From: Agrobacterium tumefaciens
Lineage (GTDB): Bacteria; Pseudomonadota; Alphaproteobacteria; Rhizobiales; Rhizobiaceae
DNA: 57,127 nucleotides
Direction: 5' to 3'
Assembly (NCBI RefSeq): GCF_013318015.2
Contig: NZ_CP115845.1
Span: 1 to 57,127, forward strand
Shown here one piece after another: positions 26,337-33,918 of this stretch. The position numbers and the translations under genes are program-made. The notes below the pieces were generated by a model. It did not search any database. It was not told where the DNA came from and saw only the letters and a list, made by a program, of their open reading frames with translations. How positions within the stretch are numbered: position 1 is the first letter of the stretch; every line of letters begins with the position of its first letter.

Positions 26337-26660
26337 TTAGTGGCGCGTGCCATCGAGCATTTCGATACACGACTTTTCTAGCGCTCTGCGCTGTCCAACG
26401 ATCAACGCGGACAGGTAAAGCAGCTTTGCGATGCTCTCTTCGTCACTCGCCGGCTGATAACGCAAGACGGCCTCCTGCGCTTCCGTTTCCCTGTGAAGCA
26501 GATGCTTCAGGCGATGCTCGCTGGCATCTCCGCCGACGTGGTCGCTTGCTATCACTCGCCACGACATCGCGGCCTCGGCCGCTTGGCGCTGCATATCCAT
26601 ATGAATCCGGATTACGTCTGCCAGTTTAGGCTCTTCAATCACTCTTATGCTTTCACTCAT
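26337..26660 (-). CDS. Hypothetical helical protein
   Basis: 107 residues, predicted all-helical and soluble (LADVIRIHMDMQRQAAEAAMSW; LKHLLHRETEAQEAVLRYQ; SIAKLLYLSALIVGQRRALEKS). AGGAGAGGTTGC precedes the ATG. No homologue recognised. Its 5' side carries one of the long structured leaders described separately (copy A), and a clear terminator follows, so it is expressed as a single gene. Confidence 0.72.
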   Translation of the reverse strand: MSESIRVIEEPKLADVIRIHMDMQRQAAEAAMSWRVIASDHVGGDASEHRLKHLLHRETEAQEAVLRYQPASDEESIAKLLYLSALIVGQRRALEKSCIEMLDGTRH

Positions 26661-26704
26661 GCAACCTCTCCTAAATCGGCACCTTCCCCGATCCTCACCA
26701 GTCG

Positions 26705-26925
26705 GAAGCAGAGGGCAGGTCCACCTGCCCTCCTGCCCGTCCGGCGAGGACCGGGAGAGTGGGGGGCAATAGCCAAAAACGGAGGGGGATCACCCGCCCG
26801 AGGACGTTCCGAGTGGTCATCGCTGCGCGCAGCGCGGCGATGATCCTGCACGAACTCCGTTTTGGCTTCGCCAGAGCGGCAGTGAGGAAGGACGGGGAAA
26901 CCGATTTTTGGACTATTGCGGGGGA
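26705..26925 (-). promoter_or_regulatory. Structured leader, family 1 copy A
   Basis: Upstream of the gene at 26337 (minus). Long-range helix GCAATAG+CCAAAAA+CGG (26766-26782) pairs with CCG+TTTTTGG+CTATTGC (26901-26919) with two single-A bulges. Inside is TCATCGC (26817-26823) / GCGATGA (26837-26843). A closing hairpin AGGGCAGGT / ACCTGCCCT (26712-26731) lies nearer the gene. The order of parts is the same as in copies B, E and F. Either a 5' UTR RNA element or a folded single-strand DNA signal. Confidence 0.65.
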
Positions 26926-27171
26926 GAGAGGGCAGAGCTCTTTCTTCCCTCTAACAGCAACAATGGGAATGACGATCGTCATTCTCATGATCAGATCCGT
27001 CTATTTCGGATCTGGTTTTTATGCCCGTAGTCCTGCCTTCTGTCGCTCGGTAGCTCCGGTCATGCTGGCGATCGAACACGCGTCGCCGGCTCCGCAAGAG
27101 ACGGCAAATGCGCAGGGAGCTCGAAACATCCTGACATGACCATTGTCGGGAACATGGCTCGCAAAGCCTAA
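26926..27171. other. Intergenic stretch without a supported gene
   Basis: About 250 bp between leader A and the hairpin cluster. A 126-codon plus-strand frame spans 26759-27139 but it runs through leader A and lacks a ribosome-binding site, so I do not call it. A promoter for the leftward gene at 26337 probably lies here. Confidence 0.4.
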
Positions 27172-27304
27172 CTCGCGCTTGGGTACGCGAGAACTGTCAG
27201 GAGACAGTAGACATGATGTCTATGTTTTGGTGCTGAAGAAGCCGGTTTCCCGGCGACATCCGCAAAACACAACTGAGCCCCTCAAAATCTCGGGGTAGTT
27301 GTGT
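27172..27304. repeat. Cluster of five consecutive inverted repeats
   Basis: CTCGCG/CGCGAG (27172-27191), ACTGTC/GACAGT (27193-27208), AGACAT/ATGTCT (27209-27221), GCCGG/CCGGC (27241-27254) and ACACAACT..CCCC / GGGG..AGTTGTGT (27267-27304). All five lie within 133 bases of non-coding DNA between the divergent leader A and the xre gene's 3' side. Could be a small structured RNA, a primosome or single-strand initiation site, or a folded single-strand promoter. Confidence 0.55.
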
Positions 27305-27451
27305 CTTCCTATGTTCATAGAACGCGGGCGTTTCAGACAGGTTTATTCGAAAATCGCAATATTACTAAATTTGGTGGTTTCTAATTCAGGCTTTGGCTTG
27401 TCGCCTTTGTCAAATTCGAGGCCAAGTGCGGTCAAATCAGGCCGCTTTCTC

Positions 27452-27907
27452 CTATTCAGGGTTAAAATGACGGACGACTGGCAAGATTGTGACCAAAGAT
27501 TTTTCCTCCATATCAACAAGATGTGACATTACGGAATTTAGTAGCTGAGCGGTTGCAGGATCTTGCCCAAAGAGCTGTGGCGCGGCCTCGAAAATAACCT
27601 CCATGGGGTTCGCTTCCAATATCGAACAAACCGCTATCAACCGGCTCACTGTCAGCCGGGCCTTTCCTGTTTCAATTCGACCATAGACATTCTCGTGCAG
27701 GCCAAGCCGATCGCTGATTTCGCGTCGATAGAGATTGCGCTTTTCTCGCAACGACCGCAGTGCCAGCCCGATTTTCTTCTCTAAGTCGACCTGATCGTTA
27801 GGCCAGGTTATCTCACCTGCGACGCCTGAAGTTTCCGGCTCAGCCGAATTGTCGTGCCGCCGCTCGCTCATATCGTGTTCGTTCGTCGGATCGGTCAGAA
27901 TGTCCAT
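27452..27907 (-). CDS. XRE-family helix-turn-helix regulator
   Basis: 151 residues. XRE domain at about 45-105 (IGLALRSLREKRNLYRREISDRLGLHENVYGRIETGKARLTVSRLIAV) with C-terminal PMEVIFEAAPQLFGQDPATAQLLNSVMSHLVDM. Same layout and C-terminal signature as the regulator at 4194-4745, so the two probably share targets or compete for them. A second in-frame ATG (27871) is possible. Acidic, unstructured N-terminus. Confidence 0.85.
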   Translation of the reverse strand: MDILTDPTNEHDMSERRHDNSAEPETSGVAGEITWPNDQVDLEKKIGLALRSLREKRNLYRREISDRLGLHENVYGRIETGKARLTVSRLIAVCSILEANPMEVIFEAAPQLFGQDPATAQLLNSVMSHLVDMEEKSLVTILPVVRHFNPE

Positions 27908-28286
27908 GCAGTTGTCTCATTAAGGGTGTTGCGTCTGGAGATGTGATACCAAGAGAGTATTCTAATTTTGTATCGTCAACAACCTTTTTGGAAACTTATT
28001 TTGGCGCGTCACTGCGTGACCAATGCTCTATGCTGCGCACGAAACCCGCTATATAGCGCGGTTTTCGCCCATGCGGGTAACGATCATTTCGCGAAACATC
28101 GGAAAATAGACACTTCCTAATGTGCATAAATAGTTTCTTTTTGTCTTGTCAAAATGGAAAGACAAAATAGAGTTTATTGCAATCAGCATAGCGGTCCTCG
28201 CGTTCGCTGCTCGGAGCCGTTTCCGACAAAGCGGCAGATTTCTACTGGAACCGAAAGTCTTGGAATGCGGATGTCTTTTTTCAGAA
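27908..28286. other. A+T-rich intergenic region upstream of leader B
   Basis: About 380 bp with no supported gene. Divergent promoters are expected here for the xre gene (minus) and for leader B (plus). The stretch 28085-28160 is the most A+T-rich. No larger repeat seen. Confidence 0.4.
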
Positions 28287-28458
28287 GGGGGAGGGCTAGC
28301 GCCGCTTCCCCTCCCCCAGCAAGGATCGTCCGCCCAGCTTCCTGCGGTCCCTCCGCTGGCGCTGCGTTCCCTTCGTGCAGCCGGTTCCCCGCGCCGATCC
28401 TTGCCCCCCACCCCAACGCTGGATCGCCAGTCCGAAGGTGCAGGAGCCATGCTCCTGC
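28287..28458 (+). promoter_or_regulatory. Structured leader, family 1 copy B
   Basis: Upstream of the gene at 28507. First hairpin GGGGGAGGG (28287-28295) / CCCTCCCCC (28309-28317); long-range helix GCAAGGATC (28319-28327) / GATCCTTGC (28396-28404), nine perfect pairs; run of C; closing hairpin GCAGGAGC (28440-28447) / GCTCCTGC (28451-28458). Same order as copies A, E and F. Confidence 0.7.
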
Positions 28459-28506
28459 CCTCTCGGGCACGAGGCCGCCTTGCGGGTATTGAAGAAAGGG
28501 ATTTTT

Positions 28507-28956
28507 ATGCGTTCATATGCGTACCTACTCGATCCAGAAACAAGCCTGTTCCGCACTGTACCTTTGCCTGAAGGCGATGGACTGGAGCGGTTTTCGCCGT
28601 TACTCGGAGCAAATAAACTTGACGCCACACGATTCGACGAACGCCACAGCATCGTTTTCGACGTTCAAGGCCTCGTCCGTGGAATGACATCATTCTCCGC
28701 TCATGGTGAGCGATTGCCCCCTTTTGGGGGAAAGCTATTGGTAATGCGCAACGACGTTGCGCGCTTCGACAACGCCCCAGCGCTAACCATCTATGAGGTC
28801 GCGCAGCGCTTCACTTGCTTCAAGGTTGTTGTCGATCCCGTCTATGCCGATAGCGATGAAGTTACCCCCCTGCATGCGATTATACAGGGGGCGTTTAAAG
28901 GGTTTCAGCTTCGCTTCGTCCGCTCTGTTCCAAGCGTTGTTGAGGGGGAGGCCTGA
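28507..28956 (+). CDS. Hypothetical protein, first gene of the DUF1173 module
   Basis: 149 residues from ATG 28507 (GAAGAAAGGGA seven bases upstream); the frame is open to 28375 but that part is leader B. Soluble, mixed alpha/beta (MRSYAYLLDPETSLFRTVPLPEGDGLERFSPLLGANKLDATRFDE; FTCFKVVVDPVYADSDEVTPLHAI). Two bases separate it from the next gene, so three genes form one unit. Family not recognised; such small proteins are common on rhizobial plasmids. Confidence 0.72.
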   Translation: MRSYAYLLDPETSLFRTVPLPEGDGLERFSPLLGANKLDATRFDERHSIVFDVQGLVRGMTSFSAHGERLPPFGGKLLVMRNDVARFDNAPALTIYEVAQRFTCFKVVVDPVYADSDEVTPLHAIIQGAFKGFQLRFVRSVPSVVEGEA

Positions 28957-28958
28957 GC

Positions 28959-29471
28959 ATGAAGTTCGTCAAAGCTCAACGCCACGGACCATTTCAGGAC
29001 ACTTCACGCAAGCGCGCAGCGCTCGCCAGAAAGCAGCGAAAAGAACGAGAGAAACTGCCCCTTTTTACAGTGATCATTGCAGAGGGGCAGTCTGACGCTG
29101 ACACCATAATGGAGAAGCGTGCCATCAAATGGGACCAGTGGCAGCAACAATATCGCGACGATCGTGCTGCAAAGTGGCGTGAGGCCCGCAAGCGGCTCTT
29201 TTCCTATGGCGATAACCTTCGTCCGAGGCTTCTCCATTTGTGGAACACAAGCCCCTATCCAAAAACGCCGGGCTATCTCCTCGACATGCTGCATTCTTTC
29301 AATGTCGGCCGTCTGGATCTCGATAACCCACCATGGGTCTATAATGGACCGGGCTTAAAAGCATTCGATATGACCGCGATCATCGAACGCGCCAAGGCCC
29401 GACAGCTCGCAGGGCAAACTCGCCTGCAAGCCACATCGACCAACCCTCCCCCATTTGAACTCACGCCTTAA
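28959..29471 (+). CDS. Hypothetical basic protein
   Basis: 170 residues. Very basic N-terminus (SRKRAALARKQRKEREK), central region with WDQWQQQYRDDRAAKWREARKRLFSYG and a C-terminal part NTSPYPKTPGYLLDMLHSFNVGRLDLDNPPWVY. No signal peptide or membrane span. Second gene of the module ahead of the DUF1173 gene. Nucleic-acid binding is possible from charge alone. Confidence 0.72.
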   Translation: MKFVKAQRHGPFQDTSRKRAALARKQRKEREKLPLFTVIIAEGQSDADTIMEKRAIKWDQWQQQYRDDRAAKWREARKRLFSYGDNLRPRLLHLWNTSPYPKTPGYLLDMLHSFNVGRLDLDNPPWVYNGPGLKAFDMTAIIERAKARQLAGQTRLQATSTNPPPFELTP

Positions 29472-29482
29472 CAGGACCCCTA

Positions 29483-30673
29483 ATGCCTTCCTACAAGTTC
29501 CCGTCCCGCGTCCTTGCTGATGATGACACCGCTTTTGATAACGAGCTTTCCGCTGCGCACGAAAGCCGCTTTCGGCCGGCTTGTCTCTGCCTGGCCCCGG
29601 CGCCTGAAATGTATATCGCGCGCTTGGGTGACAAGTATTTCATTAAGCGCATGCCGGGAACCGGCCTCACACACCATCATGGCTGTGAGCACTTCGACCC
29701 TCCACCAAGCCTTTCCGGTCTTGGCGACGTGATGGGCCGAGCGATCCAGCAAAAGGATGACGGCCATACGGTGCTGAAGCTCGACTTCAGCTTGACCAAA
29801 GTCGGGCGCAGCGCGCCGGCGCAGGCGTCGGAATCGAAGTCGGATACCGTCAAGGCGGAAACCAACAAGCTCACCCTGCTCGGCCTGCTCCATTACCTTT
29901 GGCATGAGGCTGACCTGAACAAATGGAGCCCGCGTTTTGCCGGTCGGCGGAACTGGCCGATGGTGCAGGCCAGATTGATCGAAGCAGCCAGCGCCAAGGA
30001 AACGAAAAAAGCCGCGCTCGTAGAGCGGCTTTATGTCCCTGAGCCATACTATCGGGAACGCGCGCAGGAGATCGATGGCAGGCGCATGAAGCAGTTGCAA
30101 CCCTACATGCCAACCAGTGCGAACAAGACCGAAATGCTGATCTATGTCGGTGAGTTGAAGAACATCGAGCCGTCGCGCTTTGGATCAAAGCTCGTAATCA
30201 AACACGCGCCGAGTTTTCCCATCTTCATGGATGAAAAGATGGAAAAATCTGTCCGTAAACGCTTTGCGCTCGAACTCGATTTCGCGGAAGCGCATGAGCA
30301 ACTGAAGCTTGTCATGATCGCAACGGCTGGGCTGAACAGAGCCGCTTCCGCCCAACTTGCCGAGGTCAGCATCATGCTCGTCAACGAAAACTGGATTCCG
30401 GTCGAAAGTTTCTCGGAACTGCAGCTTATTGACCATCTGACGGCCGACAAACGAAGCTTCACGAAAACGCTTCGGTTCAATGTTAAAGAGCGGCCGATCG
30501 CAAGCGCTCTTTTGACCGATACGACTCCGGTTTGCGCTATGTATATTCAGCCGGAGGACGCGGGTGAGGCTTACGGTCAAGTCCTGGGCGAGATGGAGAA
30601 AGAAACTGGTATGGCAACCTGGCTATGGGACGCAGAAGATGGGCACTGGCCGCAAATTCCCGAAAAGGCATAA
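29483..30673 (+). CDS. DUF1173-family protein
   Basis: 396 residues matching my knowledge of DUF1173 proteins of alphaproteobacterial plasmids and integrative elements: an N-terminal cysteine/histidine region RPACLCLAPAPEMYIARLGDKYFIKRMPGTGLTHHHGCEHFDPP that could bind a metal, the segment LTLLGLLHYLWHEADLNKWSPRFAGRRNWPMVQARLIEAA, and a C-terminal part that includes AMYIQPEDAGEAY. Function is unknown in the family. Eleven bases after the preceding gene and followed by a very strong terminator. Confidence 0.85.
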   Translation: MPSYKFPSRVLADDDTAFDNELSAAHESRFRPACLCLAPAPEMYIARLGDKYFIKRMPGTGLTHHHGCEHFDPPPSLSGLGDVMGRAIQQKDDGHTVLKLDFSLTKVGRSAPAQASESKSDTVKAETNKLTLLGLLHYLWHEADLNKWSPRFAGRRNWPMVQARLIEAASAKETKKAALVERLYVPEPYYRERAQEIDGRRMKQLQPYMPTSANKTEMLIYVGELKNIEPSRFGSKLVIKHAPSFPIFMDEKMEKSVRKRFALELDFAEAHEQLKLVMIATAGLNRAASAQLAEVSIMLVNENWIPVESFSELQLIDHLTADKRSFTKTLRFNVKERPIASALLTDTTPVCAMYIQPEDAGEAYGQVLGEMEKETGMATWLWDAEDGHWPQIPEKA

Positions 30674-30687
30674 CCTTGGGAATTCGG

Positions 30688-30723
30688 GTATAAAAGGGCC
30701 GGTAACATCCGGCCCTTTTATAC
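30688..30723. terminator. Bidirectional terminator with 15-bp perfect stem
   Basis: GTATAAAAGGGCCGG (30688-30702), TAACAT loop, CCGGCCCTTTTATAC (30709-30723). A- and T-rich outer arms allow termination in both directions, for the DUF1173 module and the convergent DUF6884-like gene. Confidence 0.9.
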
Positions 30724-31137
30724 GTGCGCAGCGGCCCTTGTGAGCCATGCGAGTTGTTGGCCGATCGCGAGGCCTTGCATCGGCACAATCGCGCGATCGC
30801 CAATCCATCCAGATATAGGATCCCGATAACGAGCACCGGCCAAAATAACGATTGGCGCGCCGTCGTCATAACCGCGCTCGATGAGCTGCTCGACAACGCG
30901 AGTGCCCCAAGCTCGTCGCTCGTATGCTCGCATGGTTATCAGCGTTTGGTCGTAGGGTGCTATGATATCGTCCGGATCGATAATTCCATGCAATGCCGAA
31001 AGCACCAGCCATGGTGCTTGGCGCCGCTCAACAAAGGCCCGCGCTTTCCTGAACCAGACAGATCGATACAGATCGGCGGCTGGCATCGGTTGTGAAGCCT
31101 TTTCTTTAACGCAGGCCACTAGGTGCAATGAAACCAT
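30718..31137 (-). CDS. DUF6884-like protein
   Basis: 139 residues from ATG 31137, preceded by GGAGGAGCCGCGAA. Sequence pattern VSLHLVACVKEKASQPMPAADLYRSVWFRKARAFVERRQAPWLVLSALHGIIDPDDIIAPYDQTL corresponds to the DUF6884 type (C-x-K near the N-terminus, LYxSxxFRKAR, LSAxxGxxxP). The fold is often found in phage and plasmid genes and has been compared with nucleotide-modifying enzymes. The role here is unknown. The frame is open to 31227 without a ribosome-binding site. Confidence 0.75.
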   Translation of the reverse strand: MVSLHLVACVKEKASQPMPAADLYRSVWFRKARAFVERRQAPWLVLSALHGIIDPDDIIAPYDQTLITMRAYERRAWGTRVVEQLIERGYDDGAPIVILAGARYRDPISGWIGDRAIVPMQGLAIGQQLAWLTRAAAHV

Positions 31138-31193
31138 TTCGCGGCTCCTCCATTTAGATCGGGTCGCGCGCCTAAATCTTCCAGCGAGGGTGC

Positions 31194-31424
31194 CTAGTTG
31201 GAATCGGCTTCTACGCTCGCAGCGCATTCAAGAAGAGCTTCAGCCAATCTCCTGCACGCATCCGCTGAAGCGCGCATTTCTTCAATGGGTGCATCCCCGG
31301 CCACGTAAACGGCATCAAGGGGGATCAGAACCTCACTCATTCCATAGCGGGCCTTCGCATGTAGTCTGGCCACGGGGGTTTCGTCACTTTCTTCATATTC
31401 GCAACCATATACTTCGATCGCCAT
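31194..31424 (-). CDS. Hypothetical acidic protein
   Basis: 76 residues, acidic (MAIEVYGCEYEESDETPVARLHAKARYGMSEVLIPLDAVYVAGDAPIEEMRASADACRRLAEALLECAASVEADSN). N-terminal beta-rich half and a helical C-terminal half. First of three short leftward genes before the recombinase. No family recognised. Confidence 0.62.
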   Translation of the reverse strand: MAIEVYGCEYEESDETPVARLHAKARYGMSEVLIPLDAVYVAGDAPIEEMRASADACRRLAEALLECAASVEADSN

Positions 31425-31483
31425 CTGCCAGTCTGCCTTCTGCGTTTAAGTGCGCCTTTTCTGGAACTGCATCTCCCGGCTAG

Positions 31484-31777
31484 TTATTCGGCCGTTTGGC
31501 GTTGAATACTGCGGGCTGCAAAGAGAATATCCGTCCGCGATCCTGCGGGAAGGTCGCTCATTGTGCGGCTCTCATCAATCTTTATCGCTACGAGCTGCGC
31601 CACGTGGTGTTCCCAAGGAAAGCCATTGCCGATCATGCTGCCGTTTAGCCCAATCTGATCGAGAAAAGCACTCATCCGATCAGCGCGCTGCCGCGCATCG
31701 CGCAGGTCGGCCTCGACTGCCATCTTTTCGCGGATCAATTTTTCAACCACTGCCTCGTGCGTTGCTACATCCATCAT
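31484..31777 (-). CDS. Hypothetical helical protein
   Basis: 97 residues (ATG 31777 or 31774; AGGAGCG lies just upstream and favours 31774). N-terminal coiled-coil-like helix (VEKLIREKMAVEADLRDARQRADRMSAFLDQIGL) and the segment GNGFPWEHHVAQLVAIKIDESRTM. Sits 15 bases after the recombinase gene in the same direction and may be co-transcribed with it. No family recognised. Confidence 0.62.
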   Translation of the reverse strand: MMDVATHEAVVEKLIREKMAVEADLRDARQRADRMSAFLDQIGLNGSMIGNGFPWEHHVAQLVAIKIDESRTMSDLPAGSRTDILFAARSIQRQTAE

Positions 31778-31792
31778 CGCTCCTTTCGCGCC

Positions 31793-32413
31793 TTATTTGG
31801 AACTCAGCTCATTTGCTTCGGTCGCTGCCATCTCAGCCCGCAGATCATCCGCGTGGTTATAGAGAGTTGACTTACTCACGCCGACCAAAGGAGCTATTTG
31901 CTCGAAAGACAAGCCGCTGAGCATGTGCCTCACAATTTCTGAACGCTTCTCGGTCGTCAAAGGTGAACGACGGCCAGGAAGATTGCCGCGCTCACGAGCA
32001 GCTGCGACACCAGCCTTGGTGCGCTCCACGATCATGTCGCGCTCAAGCTGAGCAAATAAGCCTATCATGTGGTACATCGCCTTGCCGAAAGCGTTCGACG
32101 TATCGATGCTCTCAGTCAGAGACACCAGTTCGGCGCCTTTCTGACGCACTAAATCGGCGGTCTGGATTAATTCAGACAGATTTCGACCTAACCGGTCGAT
32201 CTTCCAGACGATCAGCATTGAACCCGGGTGCAGCGCTTTAAGCGCCGACTTGAGACCGGGTCTGCCCGCCACTCGCGCGCCGCCAGCTTCGTCAGTAAAA
32301 ATACGCTCGCGTGCGACGCCAGCACGCAATAGCGCGTCCATCTGAAGATCTAGCTTTTGATCGTCGGTCAAGACGCGGGCGTAGCCATATTTAATAGGTG
32401 CGGCTTCTGACAT
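31793..32413 (-). CDS. Serine recombinase of the resolvase/invertase family with catalytic Ser replaced by Leu
   Basis: 206 residues, normal length for Tn3/Hin-type small serine recombinases. N-terminal catalytic domain: YGYARVLTDDQKLDLQMDAL, IFTDEAGGARVAGRPGLKSALKAL, WKIDRLGRNLSELI, GLFAQLERDMIVERTKAGVAAAR, and a C-terminal helix-turn-helix (EIVRHMLSGLSFEQIAPLVGVSKSTLYNH). In the family the first motif reads YARVSTxxQ; here residue 15 is Leu (codon TTG at 32371-32369), one base change from TCG Ser. The nucleophile is therefore absent and strand exchange is not expected, though DNA binding should persist. The remaining Arg residues are intact. Confidence 0.9.
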   Translation of the reverse strand: MSEAAPIKYGYARVLTDDQKLDLQMDALLRAGVARERIFTDEAGGARVAGRPGLKSALKALHPGSMLIVWKIDRLGRNLSELIQTADLVRQKGAELVSLTESIDTSNAFGKAMYHMIGLFAQLERDMIVERTKAGVAAARERGNLPGRRSPLTTEKRSEIVRHMLSGLSFEQIAPLVGVSKSTLYNHADDLRAEMAATEANELSSK

Positions 32414-32455
32414 TTCATTTCAATAGCACGAAAATTGGCATAGAAAAGAATAATT

Positions 32456-32517
32456 TTGGAATTATTTGTTGGAATGTTGTTTGACGGGACCGCATAATTG
32501 GAATAGGTTTTTGGAAT
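32456..32517. repeat. Four TTGGAAT direct repeats upstream of the recombinase
   Basis: TTGGAAT at 32456, 32469, 32498 and 32511. Two pairs, each with 13-bp spacing, the pairs 42 bp apart. Lies between the leftward recombinase and a rightward gene. Plausible operator or res-like subsites for the recombinase or another regulator. Confidence 0.5.
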
Positions 32518-32545
32518 GTAAAAAGGCGATGCCAGGGATGTGATC

Positions 32546-32812
32546 ATGAGAAAGCAGAAAACTGTTTTGAAGCCCGAAGCGGCGCGCGAATGCACCACGA
32601 TTGGTGAGGTGGAGCGTCTCGCCGGGATCGGGCAAACCCACGCAGAGCGGTTTGCCTTTTGGCGGCAGTTCTCCCACCTGGGCGACGGCGCATTTGCCGC
32701 CGCCCGTGCCGAGCTTTATCGCCGCATTGAAGGCCGCCCTGACATTCCAACACTCCCGGAGAACCATCATGTCCAAGACCACTTCGGAAACCGTCTCTCA
32801 AACAACGCTTGA
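32546..32812 (+). CDS. Hypothetical protein
   Basis: 88 residues from ATG 32546 (GTG 32540 also in frame). Mostly helical: VLKPEAARECTTIGEVERLAGIGQTHAERFAFWRQFSHLGDGAFAAARAELYRRIEG. Divergent from the recombinase across the TTGGAAT repeats. It overlaps the next small gene by 44 bases in another frame. No family recognised. Confidence 0.6.
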   Translation: MRKQKTVLKPEAARECTTIGEVERLAGIGQTHAERFAFWRQFSHLGDGAFAAARAELYRRIEGRPDIPTLPENHHVQDHFGNRLSNNA

Positions 32813-32927
32813 TGGCGATCTGTACGAGGCTACACGGCCGGACACGGCCAGCCCGTGGGAGATTAATTTCCCGATGGGGTGCGCGCGCGCTTTTATGGAA
32901 GCCGCTCGGAAGTCGGAGCCGAAATGA
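32769..32927 (+). CDS. Hypothetical small protein
   Basis: 52 residues; GGAGAACC six bases before ATG 32769. Sequence SKTTSETVSQTTLDGDLYEATRPDTASPWEINFPMGCARAFMEAARKSEPK. Overlaps the end of the preceding gene. Too short for a family call; the good ribosome-binding site is the main support. Confidence 0.5.
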   Translation: MSKTTSETVSQTTLDGDLYEATRPDTASPWEINFPMGCARAFMEAARKSEPK

Positions 32928-33006
32928 ACCGGATCATCAAGTCTCATGCAACGCCTATCGGCGTGCGCTGACATTCCAGAAAACACCCATTTATTGACGG
33001 GAACAA

Positions 33007-33180
33007 ATGTCCAACATTCTTCAACACTTCGCATTCATCGGTGCTGTATCGATAGCGGCCATGGCTATCTACACGTTCCTGTTCCCGGATTCCCCATACT
33101 GGCATCGACTTATTGGGGTATTTTATACCGCTGTTTGTATGCAAATTTTTGATCGTGGTCCGGACTCGCGGAATCTGTAA
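33007..33180 (+). CDS. Possible small membrane protein
   Basis: 57 codons, ATG 33007 to TAA 33180. One hydrophobic span (FAFIGAVSIAAMAIYTFLF) then a second weaker one (LIGVFYTAVCMQIF). GACGGGAAC lies before the start but is a weak ribosome-binding site. The next gene, also a membrane protein, starts 16 bases later, so a membrane pair is possible. Confidence 0.4.
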   Translation: MSNILQHFAFIGAVSIAAMAIYTFLFPDSPYWHRLIGVFYTAVCMQIFDRGPDSRNL

Positions 33181-33196
33181 AAGCCCAGGAGGCGAA

Positions 33197-33487
33197 ATGC
33201 TATTTCTACTTACTGGCTTTGGCGTGGTCATGGGTGTCTTCCCAACTGCTTTGTACCACTTCATTCAGAACTACCGGCCCGACGCGCCGCTCATAGGCCT
33301 GTTGTTTGGAACTGCTGTGGCTTGGACGGTTTTGTCTTTCTTGCTAGCGATCAATCGGTTGGTCCTTTTTCTGAAGGGGGAAACGCTGGGTGACGCAGTT
33401 CATCAAGCCAACTCCGTCGCGCTCATAAACGGCATGGTTATCGGAGGGGGTCTATCAGCCGTTTATCTTTTTAGCCTTGCATTCTAA
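33197..33487 (+). CDS. Hypothetical three-span membrane protein
   Basis: 96 residues; a strong ribosome-binding site AGGAGG four bases before ATG 33197 fixes the start. Hydrophobic spans LFLLTGFGVVMGVFPTALYHF, LLFGTAVAWTVLSFLLAINRLVLFL and VALINGMVIGGGLSAVYLFSLAF. No family recognised. Part of a run of short rightward genes of unknown role. Confidence 0.68.
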   Translation: MLFLLTGFGVVMGVFPTALYHFIQNYRPDAPLIGLLFGTAVAWTVLSFLLAINRLVLFLKGETLGDAVHQANSVALINGMVIGGGLSAVYLFSLAF

Positions 33488-33554
33488 TTCCAAAAACTGC
33501 CGGGTGGGGTGTCATCCAGCGACAACTCCAAGTGGGAAAAAATAGGAGACATAA

Positions 33555-33887
33555 ATGCTGCTTTCCCAAATGCCAAAACATGTTGAGACTTTTGGTCCAT
33601 ACAGGCGAACCGACGGCCAAGTGTTTGAGGTCGTCGGAACCCTATGGGAGAGCCCAGCCGAGTACGATTATTGGTTAGGTTCCTACGAAGCAAACCACAA
33701 ATCGTGGGGTGCACTCCGCATGACGCTGATCATCCCAAAAAGAATTGCCCCCTCTATTCAATCCGCCCTTGCTCTGGTCGCAGCAGGGCCTTTAGATCAG
33801 GTGAAGTCCGAACTTTCTAATGCTACGGCGACTGGGAAGGATTTCGTTCTTTGCCCGTCTACTGATGGCTGGAGTCTTATTGGTTAG
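33555..33887 (+). CDS. Hypothetical protein
   Basis: 110 residues; AGGAGACATAA before the ATG. Soluble, mixed alpha/beta (MPKHVETFGPYRRTDGQVFEVVGTLWESPAEYDYWLGSYEANH; GALRMTLIIPKRIAPSIQSALALVAAGPLDQVKSELS). No family recognised. Confidence 0.65.
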   Translation: MLLSQMPKHVETFGPYRRTDGQVFEVVGTLWESPAEYDYWLGSYEANHKSWGALRMTLIIPKRIAPSIQSALALVAAGPLDQVKSELSNATATGKDFVLCPSTDGWSLIG

Positions 33888-33918
33888 GGCAAGTCCAACA
33901 AACGCCCGGAGACCAGTC

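Noticed and set aside
26759..27139. 126-codon plus-strand frame
   Set aside because: Runs through structured leader A, which is conserved on the other strand; no ribosome-binding site.
27172..27304. CRISPR-like array
   Set aside because: The repeats are different hairpins, not copies of one repeat with spacers.
31793..32413. Transposon (resolvase as a Tn3 remnant)
   Set aside because: No transposase, no terminal inverted repeats and no target duplication seen around it; the gene stands alone.
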